Shown: positions 16,901 through 24,009, numbered from the stretch's first letter. The stretch is DNA of 32,820 nucleotides from Nostocales cyanobacterium (GCA_004292695.1 RDXV01000042.1:1-32820); one strand, 5' to 3'. Notes: generated by a model not told the origin, from the letters alone. Made by a program: numbers and translations.

Positions 16901-17650
16901 ATGTTAGAATTAATTAATGTTTCTGTCCAAGATATTCTTTATCATACTCAGATATCTTGCCAAATTCCCAAGGTTTTAGAAACAATAGCTACAAGAAAAA
17001 TTATTACTCAACAAGCTGAAAAGGTAGGGATTAAGATTACCACTGAAGAACTACAAACTGCGGCAGATAATCTCAGGTTAGCTAATAAATTAATCAAGGC
17101 AGAAGATACATGGGCATGGTTAGAAAAACATTATCTTTCTTTAGATAATTTTGAAGAAATAGCTCAGTTGAATTTACTATCTACAAAGTTAGCCAATCAT
17201 TTATTTGCAGATAAAATTGAACCATTTTTTTATGCCCATCAACTTGATTATGTGGCGGCAGTTACCTATGAAGTGATTTTAGATGATGAAGATTTAGCTT
17301 TAGAAATATTTTGTGCTTTGCAGGAAGGAGAAATTAGTTTTCATCAAGTCGCTCGCCAATATATTAATAACCCAGAAAAGCGCCGTGCAGGAGGATATCA
17401 AGGTATTCGTCAACGTCAAGATTTTAGACCAGAAATTGCCGCCGCTGTATTTGCTGCTCAACCTCCGCAAATTATTAAACCAATCACAACATCGAAAGGT
17501 ATTCATATCATCATGGTTGAAGAAATAATTGAAACTGATTTAGATGAAACAATGCGTTTAAAAATTATGGCAAATTTATTTAATGATTGGCTACAGCAAG
17601 AAATTAAAAAAACTCAAATAGTAGCTAATTTAAGTATAAAAACTGATTGA
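16901..17650 (+). CDS. Parvulin-type peptidyl-prolyl isomerase
   Basis: A 249-residue protein with an N-terminal helical SurA-like region (about 1-105) and a C-terminal parvulin domain (about 125-225). The latter has the characteristic EISFHQVARQYINNPEKRRAG start, the GGYQGIRQRQ loop and the KPITTSKGIHIIMVEE end. No signal peptide is visible, so it probably acts in the cytoplasm. ATG at 16901 is used because AGGGAGA lies 7 nt upstream; a longer in-frame start at 16841 lacks such a site. As the fourth gene of the exporter operon it is likely a chaperone for the exported peptide or for the exporter itself. Similar isomerases sit next to HlyD-type exporters in other cyanobacteria (from memory). 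Confidence 0.85.
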   Translation: MLELINVSVQDILYHTQISCQIPKVLETIATRKIITQQAEKVGIKITTEELQTAADNLRLANKLIKAEDTWAWLEKHYLSLDNFEEIAQLNLLSTKLANHLFADKIEPFFYAHQLDYVAAVTYEVILDDEDLALEIFCALQEGEISFHQVARQYINNPEKRRAGGYQGIRQRQDFRPEIAAAVFAAQPPQIIKPITTSKGIHIIMVEEIIETDLDETMRLKIMANLFNDWLQQEIKKTQIVANLSIKTD

Positions 17651-17682
17651 TACAGGACTTTTTATCTAATAACATAAATCTA

Positions 17683-17715
17683 ATAAAAAGGTGGGCAATG
17701 CCCACCGGATTTTTC
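17683..17715. terminator. Bidirectional terminator between converging operons
   Basis: A perfect 7-bp stem (GGTGGGC at 17690-17696, AAT loop, GCCCACC at 17700-17706) is flanked by AAAAA on the left and ATTTTT on the right. It can therefore stop transcription of the isomerase gene from the left and the HetP-like gene from the right. Confidence 0.85.
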
Positions 17716-17719
17716 AAAG

Positions 17720-17986
17720 TTAATAAATTCTGAATATAGAACTCTTGACTGACTGATGATGGGAATAATTAGAGTTATCTAAATTAACTGAAGAATTTTC
17801 TTTAACTAATTGTTTATAGACTTTATAAGGGATATATTCTGAAGGTTCATAACCAGAAAAACGCAAAAATAAAACACACGCCCAAGAGTATTTACAATTA
17901 ATAATAGCTTGAATAATTTCTTGCCAATGAGGAGATTTTAAACCTTGATCACAGTTTTGATTGTTATTAAACTTTTCTTGAATCAT
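17720..17986 (-). CDS. HetP-family protein (heterocyst commitment family)
   Basis: An 88-residue protein whose residues about 20-63 match the HetP signature: WQEIIQAIINCKYSWACVLF followed by LRFSGYEPSEYIPYKVYKQL. In Anabaena, HetP promotes commitment to heterocyst differentiation, and short paralogues modulate the timing. The length here is close to the small paralogues rather than HetP itself. The N-terminal 18 and C-terminal 25 residues are polar and low-complexity. ATG at 17986 is preceded by GAGG at 7 nt spacing. It is the last gene of the minus-strand peptide unit, 65 bp after the HopA1-family gene. hetP lies next to the exporter gene hetC in Anabaena, so an exporter plus HetP pairing recurs here. 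Its biochemical role is not known. Confidence 0.85.
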   Translation of the reverse strand: MIQEKFNNNQNCDQGLKSPHWQEIIQAIINCKYSWACVLFLRFSGYEPSEYIPYKVYKQLVKENSSVNLDNSNYSHHQSVKSSIFRIY

Positions 17987-18051
17987 ACCATTACCTCAAA
18001 AAGAATAATTAATTGATTAACCCTACCGATGCTCACCATTGAAATCAAAGA

Positions 18052-19146
18052 TTATAAGGGGGTGTAAATATCCTGGGAGCGATAATTAAGATAGGGATGT
18101 TGCATTGAAATTTTATGGGCTTTAAATTCTTTAAAAATAGCTGCCATCCGACTTTCTGAACTGTTATCACCTTCTTGCCAAGCAGAAATTAAACCATTAG
18201 CAATCATTTGACAGCGGTGAGTACCGAAACTTTCTTGATCAGCAAATGTTTGATCTGGTTCTTCAGCACAAGCTAAACCCGGTGCTAATAACTTCGTAAA
18301 TAAAGGTACTTGTTCCTGAAAATAGTGTTGGTTTTCTGCATAGATTTTTTTTAAGATTGGGTAGAGTATATCATATTTTCCCTTATTAAAATAAAGTACG
18401 GCTGAGTCATAACGTCTATAATCAGGTGGATTATATAAAGCCTTAAAGGAAAATGAAAAGTCTATACTATTTAGTTCTTCTGTCAAACTTTCCATTACAT
18501 TTGCTGCTCCTTCTGGGGTTAAATTAAAATAGATCCGTGCAATTTGATTACCACCTTGAGAACCAACATTAGCTACAGCCATATAAAAGCCATTTTGTAC
18601 TAAGTTTTTTGGCATTTTTATAGATACAAACTTACCAACTTTAATTTCATTTTTTGTTGGTAAAATATGCACATCTGGATTAACATGAAGTGTTAAGCCA
18701 TTTCTATAAACTGCTACAGTACCATCTGTTTCTTCCCTGACAACTTGCCAATTATGACTCCAGTAACCTTGACTTTTGTTCCTGGTGTGCAGATTTTCAT
18801 AAAATTCTAAATCTATACCAAATAGGCTATTATTTTCCAGATTTGGCGGTAATTTATTCTTTTTGTCTTCTTCCCCATCTTTGAAATCAGTATTCAATGT
18901 ACCGTTATAATAGGCACTATAGATAAAGTTACGTAATTGTACGCTTAAATGACGATTTTGAATTTCAATAGGTAACTGAGAAAAACGATAAACTATTGAT
19001 TCTGGTAATTCAATAGTGGGATAACTGGGATGTTTTATCGAGTAAAGAGATTTAATTTCGATTTGATTGACAATATCAGTTAAGGATGTCTGCAATCTTT
19101 GGGGTAGTCTTGAAAATTGGGATTGAAGAGAATCTAATACTTGCAT
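18052..19146 (-). CDS. HopA1-family protein, putative phospho-Ser/Thr lyase of a RiPP pathway
   Basis: A 364-residue soluble protein. The C-terminal two thirds (about 130-345) read as the HopA1 effector-like family (PF17914): SHNWQVVREETDGTVAVYRN, the GFYMAVANVGSQ strand, YFNLTPEGAANVMESLTEEL, FKALYNPPDYRRYDSAVLYF, and near the end the LLAPGLACAEEP and FGTHRCQMIANGLISAW segments. In class V lanthipeptide and thioamitide clusters, proteins of this family eliminate phosphate from phospho-Ser/Thr to give dehydroamino acids, working with an APH-like kinase. That partner is encoded immediately upstream, 51 bp away. Both share the sequence ACAACT before ATG. Substrate is inferred to be the precursors at 20.4-21.7 kb. 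The N-terminal 120 residues are helical and may bind leader or kinase. Confidence 0.8.
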   Translation of the reverse strand: MQVLDSLQSQFSRLPQRLQTSLTDIVNQIEIKSLYSIKHPSYPTIELPESIVYRFSQLPIEIQNRHLSVQLRNFIYSAYYNGTLNTDFKDGEEDKKNKLPPNLENNSLFGIDLEFYENLHTRNKSQGYWSHNWQVVREETDGTVAVYRNGLTLHVNPDVHILPTKNEIKVGKFVSIKMPKNLVQNGFYMAVANVGSQGGNQIARIYFNLTPEGAANVMESLTEELNSIDFSFSFKALYNPPDYRRYDSAVLYFNKGKYDILYPILKKIYAENQHYFQEQVPLFTKLLAPGLACAEEPDQTFADQESFGTHRCQMIANGLISAWQEGDNSSESRMAAIFKEFKAHKISMQHPYLNYRSQDIYTPL

Positions 19147-19197
19147 AGTTGTAACAATGTAGAGGTGAAAACGATAAGGATGTTGATATGCGAAGAT

Positions 19198-20361
19198 TCA
19201 GGTAATTGTTATTGGGAAATTTATGGGTAATAAATCCTCAGCTTCTATACCAAAAATTGTGGTGATAGATGTTTGCGGACGACATAATAAACTCTTGGCA
19301 ACTTGCAAAATACAAATACCTGAATTACCAAAGTTTCTTTCATGTTGTAATTTTGCTTGAATTGCCCTAATTAAAGAGAAACCAGAAAACTGTATAACTC
19401 TAGTTAAAAAATCAGGACGACTAGCTAAAATTTCGGGAAAGTTTGCGAAATAAGCAGTTACTAATGTTGATAATGAAGGTTGTAAAAGTGTGAGAGGAAT
19501 TGAAGCTAAACGCAAAGAGTTTTCAATGGGAATAGTTTTACCTGTCACCATACTATAGAGCCAAATTTGTAAATAACTGGCAATTATAGCACCCAAATCA
19601 CTAGCTGGATCTCCCCATGCTGCTTCTTCCCAATCTATTAACCGCACTAAATTATGGTTTTGTGATTCCCAATTTTGAGAGAGGAGAATATTATTTAATT
19701 TTAGGTCATTATGGGTTAAACAACAGCTATTAATACTTTGACTTAGTTCGGCTATTGTTGTTCCTAAGTTATCATATTTCTGATAGAGAGAAAAGAATTT
19801 TAAGCCTTCAGATGTGACAGAACCAAATATTTCTGGTGTGATTCTTTCTAAACCTCTGGTTAAATGGTGGATAATTGGTTTACTAATGGTGTTTGCAGGT
19901 GTAAAAAATTCTTGGTAAGCTGAGTTATTGAAAGTTAAATGATGAATTATTGCTAAAGTTGCACCAATTGATTTAGCTATTTCTCTAGGAAATAAATTCT
20001 CTTTTGCATAAAAATCTGATAAATCACGATAGTCATTGAGATAATTAAATACAATAATGGAATTTTCCTGATCAAAATGAATTACTTCTGATATCAATGA
20101 ACTGATTGTACTTATTTCTGGGAAAGTTTGATAGAAATTATGTATTTGCCATTCCTCTAAAAATTCATCACGAATTTTACTTTCTTTAGTCAGTCGTTCC
20201 TGTTTTACTAATAATTGCCGACTATCTGGTAAAGTAATTAACAAATTAAAGTTTTTGGCTGGTTTTAATTCAATTTTACTCAATGACTCATCAGCTTGAT
20301 TACATAGTCCTTTGTCAATGAGATAACTAAAAACATTTTGAGAACTTAATACAAATACCAT
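19198..20361 (-). CDS. APH-fold phosphotransferase, putative precursor-peptide Ser/Thr kinase
   Basis: A 387-residue protein of the aminoglycoside-phosphotransferase/kinase fold. A VAIK-like lysine lies in QLLVKQE (about 53). The catalytic loop is LTHNDLKLNNILL (Asp219, Asn224). The Mg-binding DFG-equivalent is RLIDWEEAAWGDPASDLGAI (Asp243). All catalytic residues seen are intact. In class V lanthipeptide and thioamitide pathways, kinases of this fold phosphorylate Ser/Thr of the precursor before a HopA1-type lyase removes the phosphate. The lyase-like gene follows 51 bp downstream and the precursor gene P1 ends 44 bp upstream, so all are probably on one transcript. A small-molecule kinase is possible but less likely given the neighbours. 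Confidence 0.8.
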   Translation of the reverse strand: MVFVLSSQNVFSYLIDKGLCNQADESLSKIELKPAKNFNLLITLPDSRQLLVKQERLTKESKIRDEFLEEWQIHNFYQTFPEISTISSLISEVIHFDQENSIIVFNYLNDYRDLSDFYAKENLFPREIAKSIGATLAIIHHLTFNNSAYQEFFTPANTISKPIIHHLTRGLERITPEIFGSVTSEGLKFFSLYQKYDNLGTTIAELSQSINSCCLTHNDLKLNNILLSQNWESQNHNLVRLIDWEEAAWGDPASDLGAIIASYLQIWLYSMVTGKTIPIENSLRLASIPLTLLQPSLSTLVTAYFANFPEILASRPDFLTRVIQFSGFSLIRAIQAKLQHERNFGNSGICILQVAKSLLCRPQTSITTIFGIEAEDLLPINFPITIT

Positions 20362-20405
20362 AGTTGTAAATTACTCAGGGTGCAAAAGATATCAGGTGAA
20401 AAAAA

Positions 20406-20621
20406 TTAATAACGTTCTGAAAATGATGTAACTAATCTAGAAATGGCATCAATAGCATAGGCTATTAATACAAATTCCATAGATTTAATTGCAAAGTTAA
20501 ATAATGCAGAAAAATTCTGATTTGCACCTCCCAAAATGTGCATATTTTCTAGTTCGTTAATATCAATAATAAATGGTTGTTTTGCTAAATGATCTAAATC
20601 TGTAATTTGGATTTTTACCAT
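20406..20621 (-). CDS. Double-glycine precursor peptide P1 (divergent)
   Basis: A 71-residue peptide, last in the precursor series and next to the kinase. The leader (1-32) ends MHILGG and differs from the other three. The predicted core (33-71, 39 residues) keeps their pattern: IKSMEFVLIAYAID aligns with IKGKEFALLGFAID, and TSFS aligns with KSFS. There is no Cys. Ser/Thr residues sit at the conserved SFS and four other core positions. The core is amphipathic and likely helical. The C39 domain of the exporter would cut after GG. No strong ribosome-binding site is seen (GATGGGAT before ATG), suggesting lower expression than P2-P4. Confidence 0.75.
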   Translation of the reverse strand: MVKIQITDLDHLAKQPFIIDINELENMHILGGANQNFSALFNFAIKSMEFVLIAYAIDAISRLVTSFSERY

Positions 20622-20656
20622 ATCCCATCAGCCCTATCAAAATAATTAGTTGAATT

Positions 20657-20696
20657 GATGAGACTCTCCTGATTAATTACTATCAAGAGAGTCATC
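20657..20696 (-). promoter_or_regulatory. Intercistronic stem-loop between P2 and P1
   Basis: GATG(AG)ACTCTC pairs with GAGAGTCATC across an 18-nt loop, with a 2-nt bulge. It occupies the same position as the stem-loops at 21026 and 21417. No U-run follows, so attenuation or mRNA protection is more likely than full termination. Confidence 0.6.
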
Positions 20697-20735
20697 TAAC
20701 TTAGATGTCAATTACTAAGCTAGAATTTTAGATCA

Positions 20736-20969
20736 TTAATCATGTTTGCTGAAAGATTTAGCCAAAGAGACTACACTATCTATGGCAAATCCTATTAATG
20801 CAAATTCATAGCTCTTGATGCTGTAATCTAGTAAGTCAGGTAAGTAAGAACCTGAACCACCTTTAACTAAGATTCCGTCGCTATCATTCATTTCATTTAA
20901 GAAACTTTCAGTATCTTGGAATAGTTCAGAACCTGCAATATTTAATTCATTAAGTTGGATATTAGCCAT
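20736..20969 (-). CDS. Double-glycine precursor peptide P2
   Basis: A 77-residue peptide with a leader nearly identical to P3/P4 (ELFQDTESFLNEMND at 15-29) ending VKGG at 35-38. The predicted 39-residue core begins SGSYLPDLLDYSIKSYEF and ends SLAKSFSKHD. The core has eight Ser, no Thr and no Cys, and two conserved Lys in IK and AK. Start ATG at 20969 follows GAGG at 9 nt spacing. The leader style (ELFxDSESFL...GG) is one I associate with cyanobacterial peptides exported by C39 transporters. It is a paralogue of P3 and P4 by tandem duplication. Confidence 0.85.
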   Translation of the reverse strand: MANIQLNELNIAGSELFQDTESFLNEMNDSDGILVKGGSGSYLPDLLDYSIKSYEFALIGFAIDSVVSLAKSFSKHD

Positions 20970-21025
20970 GATTTTTTACCTCAAATAATTTAATTGTTTT
21001 CAGTAGTTAGATAGGGATTGATGGA

Positions 21026-21070
21026 GATGTAGAGAAGTTATTAATAAGACAAAAATAAAGTCTCTACATC
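21026..21070 (-). promoter_or_regulatory. Intercistronic stem-loop between P3 and P2
   Basis: A perfect 10-bp stem, GATGTAGAGA (21026-21035) with TCTCTACATC (21061-21070), around a 25-nt A/T-rich loop. Sequence and location match the stem-loop at 21417-21450, so it was duplicated with the genes and retained. Confidence 0.75.
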
Positions 21071-21119
21071 ATTAATTCAGTTCAATTTTTTAGGTAGTTA
21101 TATGGTAAACCAAGTGGAA

Positions 21120-21359
21120 TTACCAATCTCCATGGCTGCTAAAAGATTTAGCAAGAGATACAGCGGAATCAATAGCGAAACCTAACAGCGCAAATTCCTT
21201 ACCTTTGATGCTGTAGTCAAGTAATTCTGTTAGGTAAGAACCTGAACCACCTTGGACTAAGATTCCGTCGCTATCATTCATTTCATTTAAGAAACTTTCA
21301 GAATCTTGAAACAGTTCAGAACCTGCAACGCTTAATTCATGAAGTTTGATATTAGCCAT
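21120..21359 (-). CDS. Double-glycine precursor peptide P3
   Basis: A 79-residue peptide. Leader 1-38 contains ELFQDSESFLNEMND and ends VQGG. The 41-residue core starts SGSYLTELLDYSIKGKEF and ends KSFSSHGDW. It contains eight Ser, one Thr and no Cys. The start is set at ATG 21359 (MANIK) because GGAGA lies 7 nt upstream; the alternative TTG at 21371 would overlap that site. The core is predicted to be an amphipathic helix with a hydrophobic centre (FALLGFAID). It is nearly identical to P4 except for three or four substitutions at the core N-terminus and a Lys/Ser change near the end. Confidence 0.87.
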   Translation of the reverse strand: MANIKLHELSVAGSELFQDSESFLNEMNDSDGILVQGGSGSYLTELLDYSIKGKEFALLGFAIDSAVSLAKSFSSHGDW

Positions 21360-21416
21360 GATTTTCTCCAAAAAAAAACTGGTATTGTTTTCAGTTATGA
21401 AATTGAGGACAATTGG

Positions 21417-21450
21417 GATGTAGAGAAGTTATAAATAAAGTATCTACATC
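21417..21450 (-). promoter_or_regulatory. Intercistronic stem-loop between P4 and P3
   Basis: GATGTAGAGA (21417-21426) pairs with TATCTACATC (21441-21450) at 9 of 10 positions around a 14-nt loop. It is the same element as at 21026-21070 with a shorter loop. Confidence 0.72.
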
Positions 21451-21479
21451 ATTAATTCAGGTCAACGACTGAAGTTTAA

Positions 21480-21719
21480 TTACCAATCTCCATGTTTGCT
21501 AAAAGATTTAGCAAGAGATACAGCAGAATCAATGGCAAAACCTAACAATGCAAATTCCTTACCTTTGATGCTGTAATCAATTAAGTCGGGGAAATAAGAA
21601 CCTGAACCACCTTTAACTAAAATTCCATCGCTATCATTCATTTCATTTAGGAAACTTTCAGAATCTTGGAATAGTTCAGAACCAGCAACGTGTAATTCAG
21701 AAAGTTTGATATTAGCCAT
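21480..21719 (-). CDS. Double-glycine precursor peptide P4 (first of the unit)
   Basis: A 79-residue peptide, first in the precursor series. The leader ends VKGG and has ELFQDSESFLNEMND. The 41-residue core starts SGSYFPDLIDYSIKGKEF and ends KSFSKHGDW, with seven Ser, no Thr and no Cys. The start is ATG 21719 with GGAGA 7 nt upstream (an in-frame TTG further up is rejected for the same reason as in P3). A good promoter lies about 150 bp upstream at 21866-21893. Being first and followed by a stem-loop, it is likely to be among the most abundant transcripts of the unit. Confidence 0.87.
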   Translation of the reverse strand: MANIKLSELHVAGSELFQDSESFLNEMNDSDGILVKGGSGSYFPDLIDYSIKGKEFALLGFAIDSAVSLAKSFSKHGDW

Positions 21720-21865
21720 GATTCTCTCCAAAACAGAATTAACTTGTTAACAGTTATTTGGGTGAGACAGTTAATTTGTTTCCCCTTCACTGTTACCTCT
21801 ATTTTTATTGAATGCTTTTCTAAATTTCAAGGGGTTTGACTGTCTTAAAAGGACATAATTTCATG

Positions 21866-21893
21866 ATTTTAGTCTGGTTTTATTGATAGTCAA
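21866..21893 (-). promoter_or_regulatory. Predicted sigma-70 promoter of the precursor/modification unit
   Basis: On the minus strand TTGACT (21893-21888) and TAAAAT (21871-21866) are separated by 16 bp. Transcription would start near 21859, giving a leader of roughly 140 nt before P4. It lies between the terminator of the P5 unit and P4, exactly where a promoter is needed. Confidence 0.55.
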
Positions 21894-21924
21894 TATATGT
21901 TTATTTAGCAGTAATAATTGAGTG

Positions 21925-21963
21925 TAAAAAAAAGTGTATCTTGAATTAATGTCAAAATACACC
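21925..21963 (-). terminator. Terminator downstream of peptide gene P5
   Basis: Read on the minus strand, GTGTATTTTG pairs with CAAGATACAC around a short A/T loop, followed directly by eight T. It starts 28 nt after the P5 stop codon and separates P5 from the P4-P1 unit. Confidence 0.72.
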
Positions 21964-21990
21964 AGAAAATGAGGATTTTTAAGTTAAATT

Positions 21991-22236
21991 TTAAAAACCA
22001 AATTCTGCTTGTAACAGATCATAGTTTTGTTTTAGTTCAGCTTGCCAATAATTAATCCGATCATCAATTGATGGAATTCCGGTATTTGAGGTTTCAACTG
22101 GGATGTTTCTGGGATCTCTGCGCCATCTCCTGGGGATGTAACCACCTTTGATATTTGTCATTTCTTGAGGACTTATATCATCTAAAAACTCTGATTCATA
22201 CCTATATTTTAGGTCTTTGATGTTTGTACTTACCAT
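21991..22236 (-). CDS. Fifth double-glycine peptide P5, different core
   Basis: An 81-residue peptide unrelated to P1-P4 beyond the double-glycine layout. The acidic leader (FLDDISPQEMTNIKGG, GG at 31-32) would be cut by the same C39 exporter. The predicted 49-residue core begins YIPRRWRRDPRNIP, strongly basic and Pro-rich, and ends in an acidic/aromatic helix (INYWQAELKQNYDLLQAEF). It contains no Cys. Start ATG at 22236 follows AAGAGG at a good distance. It has its own terminator, so it is expressed separately from P4-P1. It could be a signalling or antimicrobial peptide, or an accessory to the P1-P4 product. I cannot tell whether the kinase/lyase pair acts on it. Confidence 0.72.
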   Translation of the reverse strand: MVSTNIKDLKYRYESEFLDDISPQEMTNIKGGYIPRRWRRDPRNIPVETSNTGIPSIDDRINYWQAELKQNYDLLQAEFGF

Positions 22237-22509
22237 TTTATTACCTCTTTAAATACTTTGATGGTTAATTAACTGACTATGCTGGAAATACTTAAACTCC
22301 CTCATTTATATTTTGAATTTATTGGTGTCAAAGTCAAGATTTTAGAGGTAATTTTATAGACAGAATTACTATAGTTTTGTCTGTGAAACTCAATAGTTAT
22401 GAATGGGAAACGCTATATAAGAAATAATCCCCAAATTCTTGCTTAATTTAAGAATTTGAGGATTTATCTATTGAATATGGAGTTTAATGTTGAAAAAATG
22501 CAGACTTGG

Positions 22510-24009
22510 TTAATTTTGCGCTTGGGTTTGATCTTTAGGTATGGTTACATCTATGGATGTTACCTGGGATGCTAGTTGAGTTAATGGTGGTGTAATGGCG
22601 GTTTGATTTCCTACTACTAGAGTAACGATATTTTCGGGTTTGAGATATTTTTTAGCTACCCTTTGTACGTCTGCTGTGGTGGTTTCTTTGACTGCTTTTT
22701 GATAACGAAACAGAAAATCAGCGGGATAACCATAATATTCGTAACGCATCAACCGAGATAGAGTTTGACTAGGATCTTGAAAATTGAATACAAAAGAATT
22801 CAAGGTAGATTCTTTGGCATAATTTAATTCTTTTGCTGTGATCGGTTGATTTTGTATGCGTTGAATTTCTGCTTTTAGTGCTTTGATAAATTGGACTGTA
22901 CCATCAGAACGGGTTTGCCCACCGGCGATAAACATTCCTGGATAATCAAAACGGGAACTCCAATAACCATATACTGTGTAAGCTAAACCTTGACGCGATC
23001 GCAATTCGTTAAATAATCTCCCTCCAAATCCATTTAATACTCCGTTCATGACACTTAATGCGGGATAATCAGGGTTGTCAAATTTTCCGCCTAAATGCCC
23101 AATAAGGATGTTACTTTGTGTTAGTTGGGGTTGATTTACAGCAAATACACCACCTAATTTGGCTGGTGATACTTCTGGTATAGAAATGTTAGCAATGTTA
23201 GGGTTTGGTTGCCAGTTTCCTAATTTTTGCTCAATTAAAGATCCCATGATTTTCGGGTTAAAATCTCCCACTATTCCCAAAATCATGTTATTAGGATAGT
23301 AATATTTTTGGTAAAATCTCACCGCATCTTCTCGGTTAATTTTATCCAAGGTTGCATATTCTACGGTACGTGCATAAGGGCTATTTTCACCGTAAATTAA
23401 TTTTTTAAACTCCCGACTAGCAATATCACCAGGATCATCATTACGACGGGCAATACTACCTCTTACTTGAGTTTTAATCAAGTCTAATTTTTCTTGGCTA
23501 AATGCTGGTTGTTGTAATACTTCAGCAAATAATCCAAATACAGTTTCTACGTCTTCTGTTAAACTTTCAAAACTGGCACTACCAGTAGTTTCATCAATAT
23601 CTGTTTCTACTGATGCTGCTCTTTGTTCTAATATTTCATTGAGTTGATCTGGAGGATGATTCATTGTTCCCCCAGTTCGCATTAATGAACCTGCAATTTC
23701 CGCTAAACCAGTTTTTTCACCTGTTTCTAAACGACTTCCGGTTTTGATCAATGCTGTACCACTGACTAAGGGTAATTCATGATCTTCCATTAAATAAACA
23801 ACTAAACCATTTTTCAACACAAACCTTTCATATTCAGGTAATTTGATTTCTGGTAAAGGTGCAAATTGTAAGTCTGTGTAATGTTTTGCTGCTGCTGTTG
23901 CTACCCAAGAAAAGTTAAAGGTTAACAGAAAAGCAATCACTAAAGCAGTAATAAACCGCAAACTTTTGGTGTATTTGATTGAAATTTTCAACTTCTTATT
24001 TTTGCTCAT
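22510..24009 (-). CDS. M16-family peptidase-like protein lacking HxxEH
   Basis: A 499-residue protein with an N-terminal signal/anchor helix (about 15-40) and two M16 half-barrels (about 55-270 and 275-480). At the place of the zinc motif it reads TGLAEIAGSLMRTGG, so HxxEH is missing and it should be the non-catalytic partner. The second half carries the conserved RSRQGLAYTVYGYW stretch (R-x-x-x-G-L-A-Y substrate-binding motif). It lies downstream of the catalytic M16 gene, with a long tandem repeat between them, and the two would form a heterodimer as in other bacterial M16B pairs. Location is probably periplasmic or membrane-attached. It is next to the peptide locus but is probably a general peptidase. 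Confidence 0.88.
   Translation of the reverse strand: MSKNKKLKISIKYTKSLRFITALVIAFLLTFNFSWVATAAAKHYTDLQFAPLPEIKLPEYERFVLKNGLVVYLMEDHELPLVSGTALIKTGSRLETGEKTGLAEIAGSLMRTGGTMNHPPDQLNEILEQRAASVETDIDETTGSASFESLTEDVETVFGLFAEVLQQPAFSQEKLDLIKTQVRGSIARRNDDPGDIASREFKKLIYGENSPYARTVEYATLDKINREDAVRFYQKYYYPNNMILGIVGDFNPKIMGSLIEQKLGNWQPNPNIANISIPEVSPAKLGGVFAVNQPQLTQSNILIGHLGGKFDNPDYPALSVMNGVLNGFGGRLFNELRSRQGLAYTVYGYWSSRFDYPGMFIAGGQTRSDGTVQFIKALKAEIQRIQNQPITAKELNYAKESTLNSFVFNFQDPSQTLSRLMRYEYYGYPADFLFRYQKAVKETTTADVQRVAKKYLKPENIVTLVVGNQTAITPPLTQLASQVTSIDVTIPKDQTQAQN

Noticed and set aside
18052-20361. Calling the locus a standard class V lanthipeptide cluster
   Set aside because: Kinase and HopA1 genes fit, but the precursor cores lack Cys and no cyclase gene is seen, so lanthionine formation is not supported.
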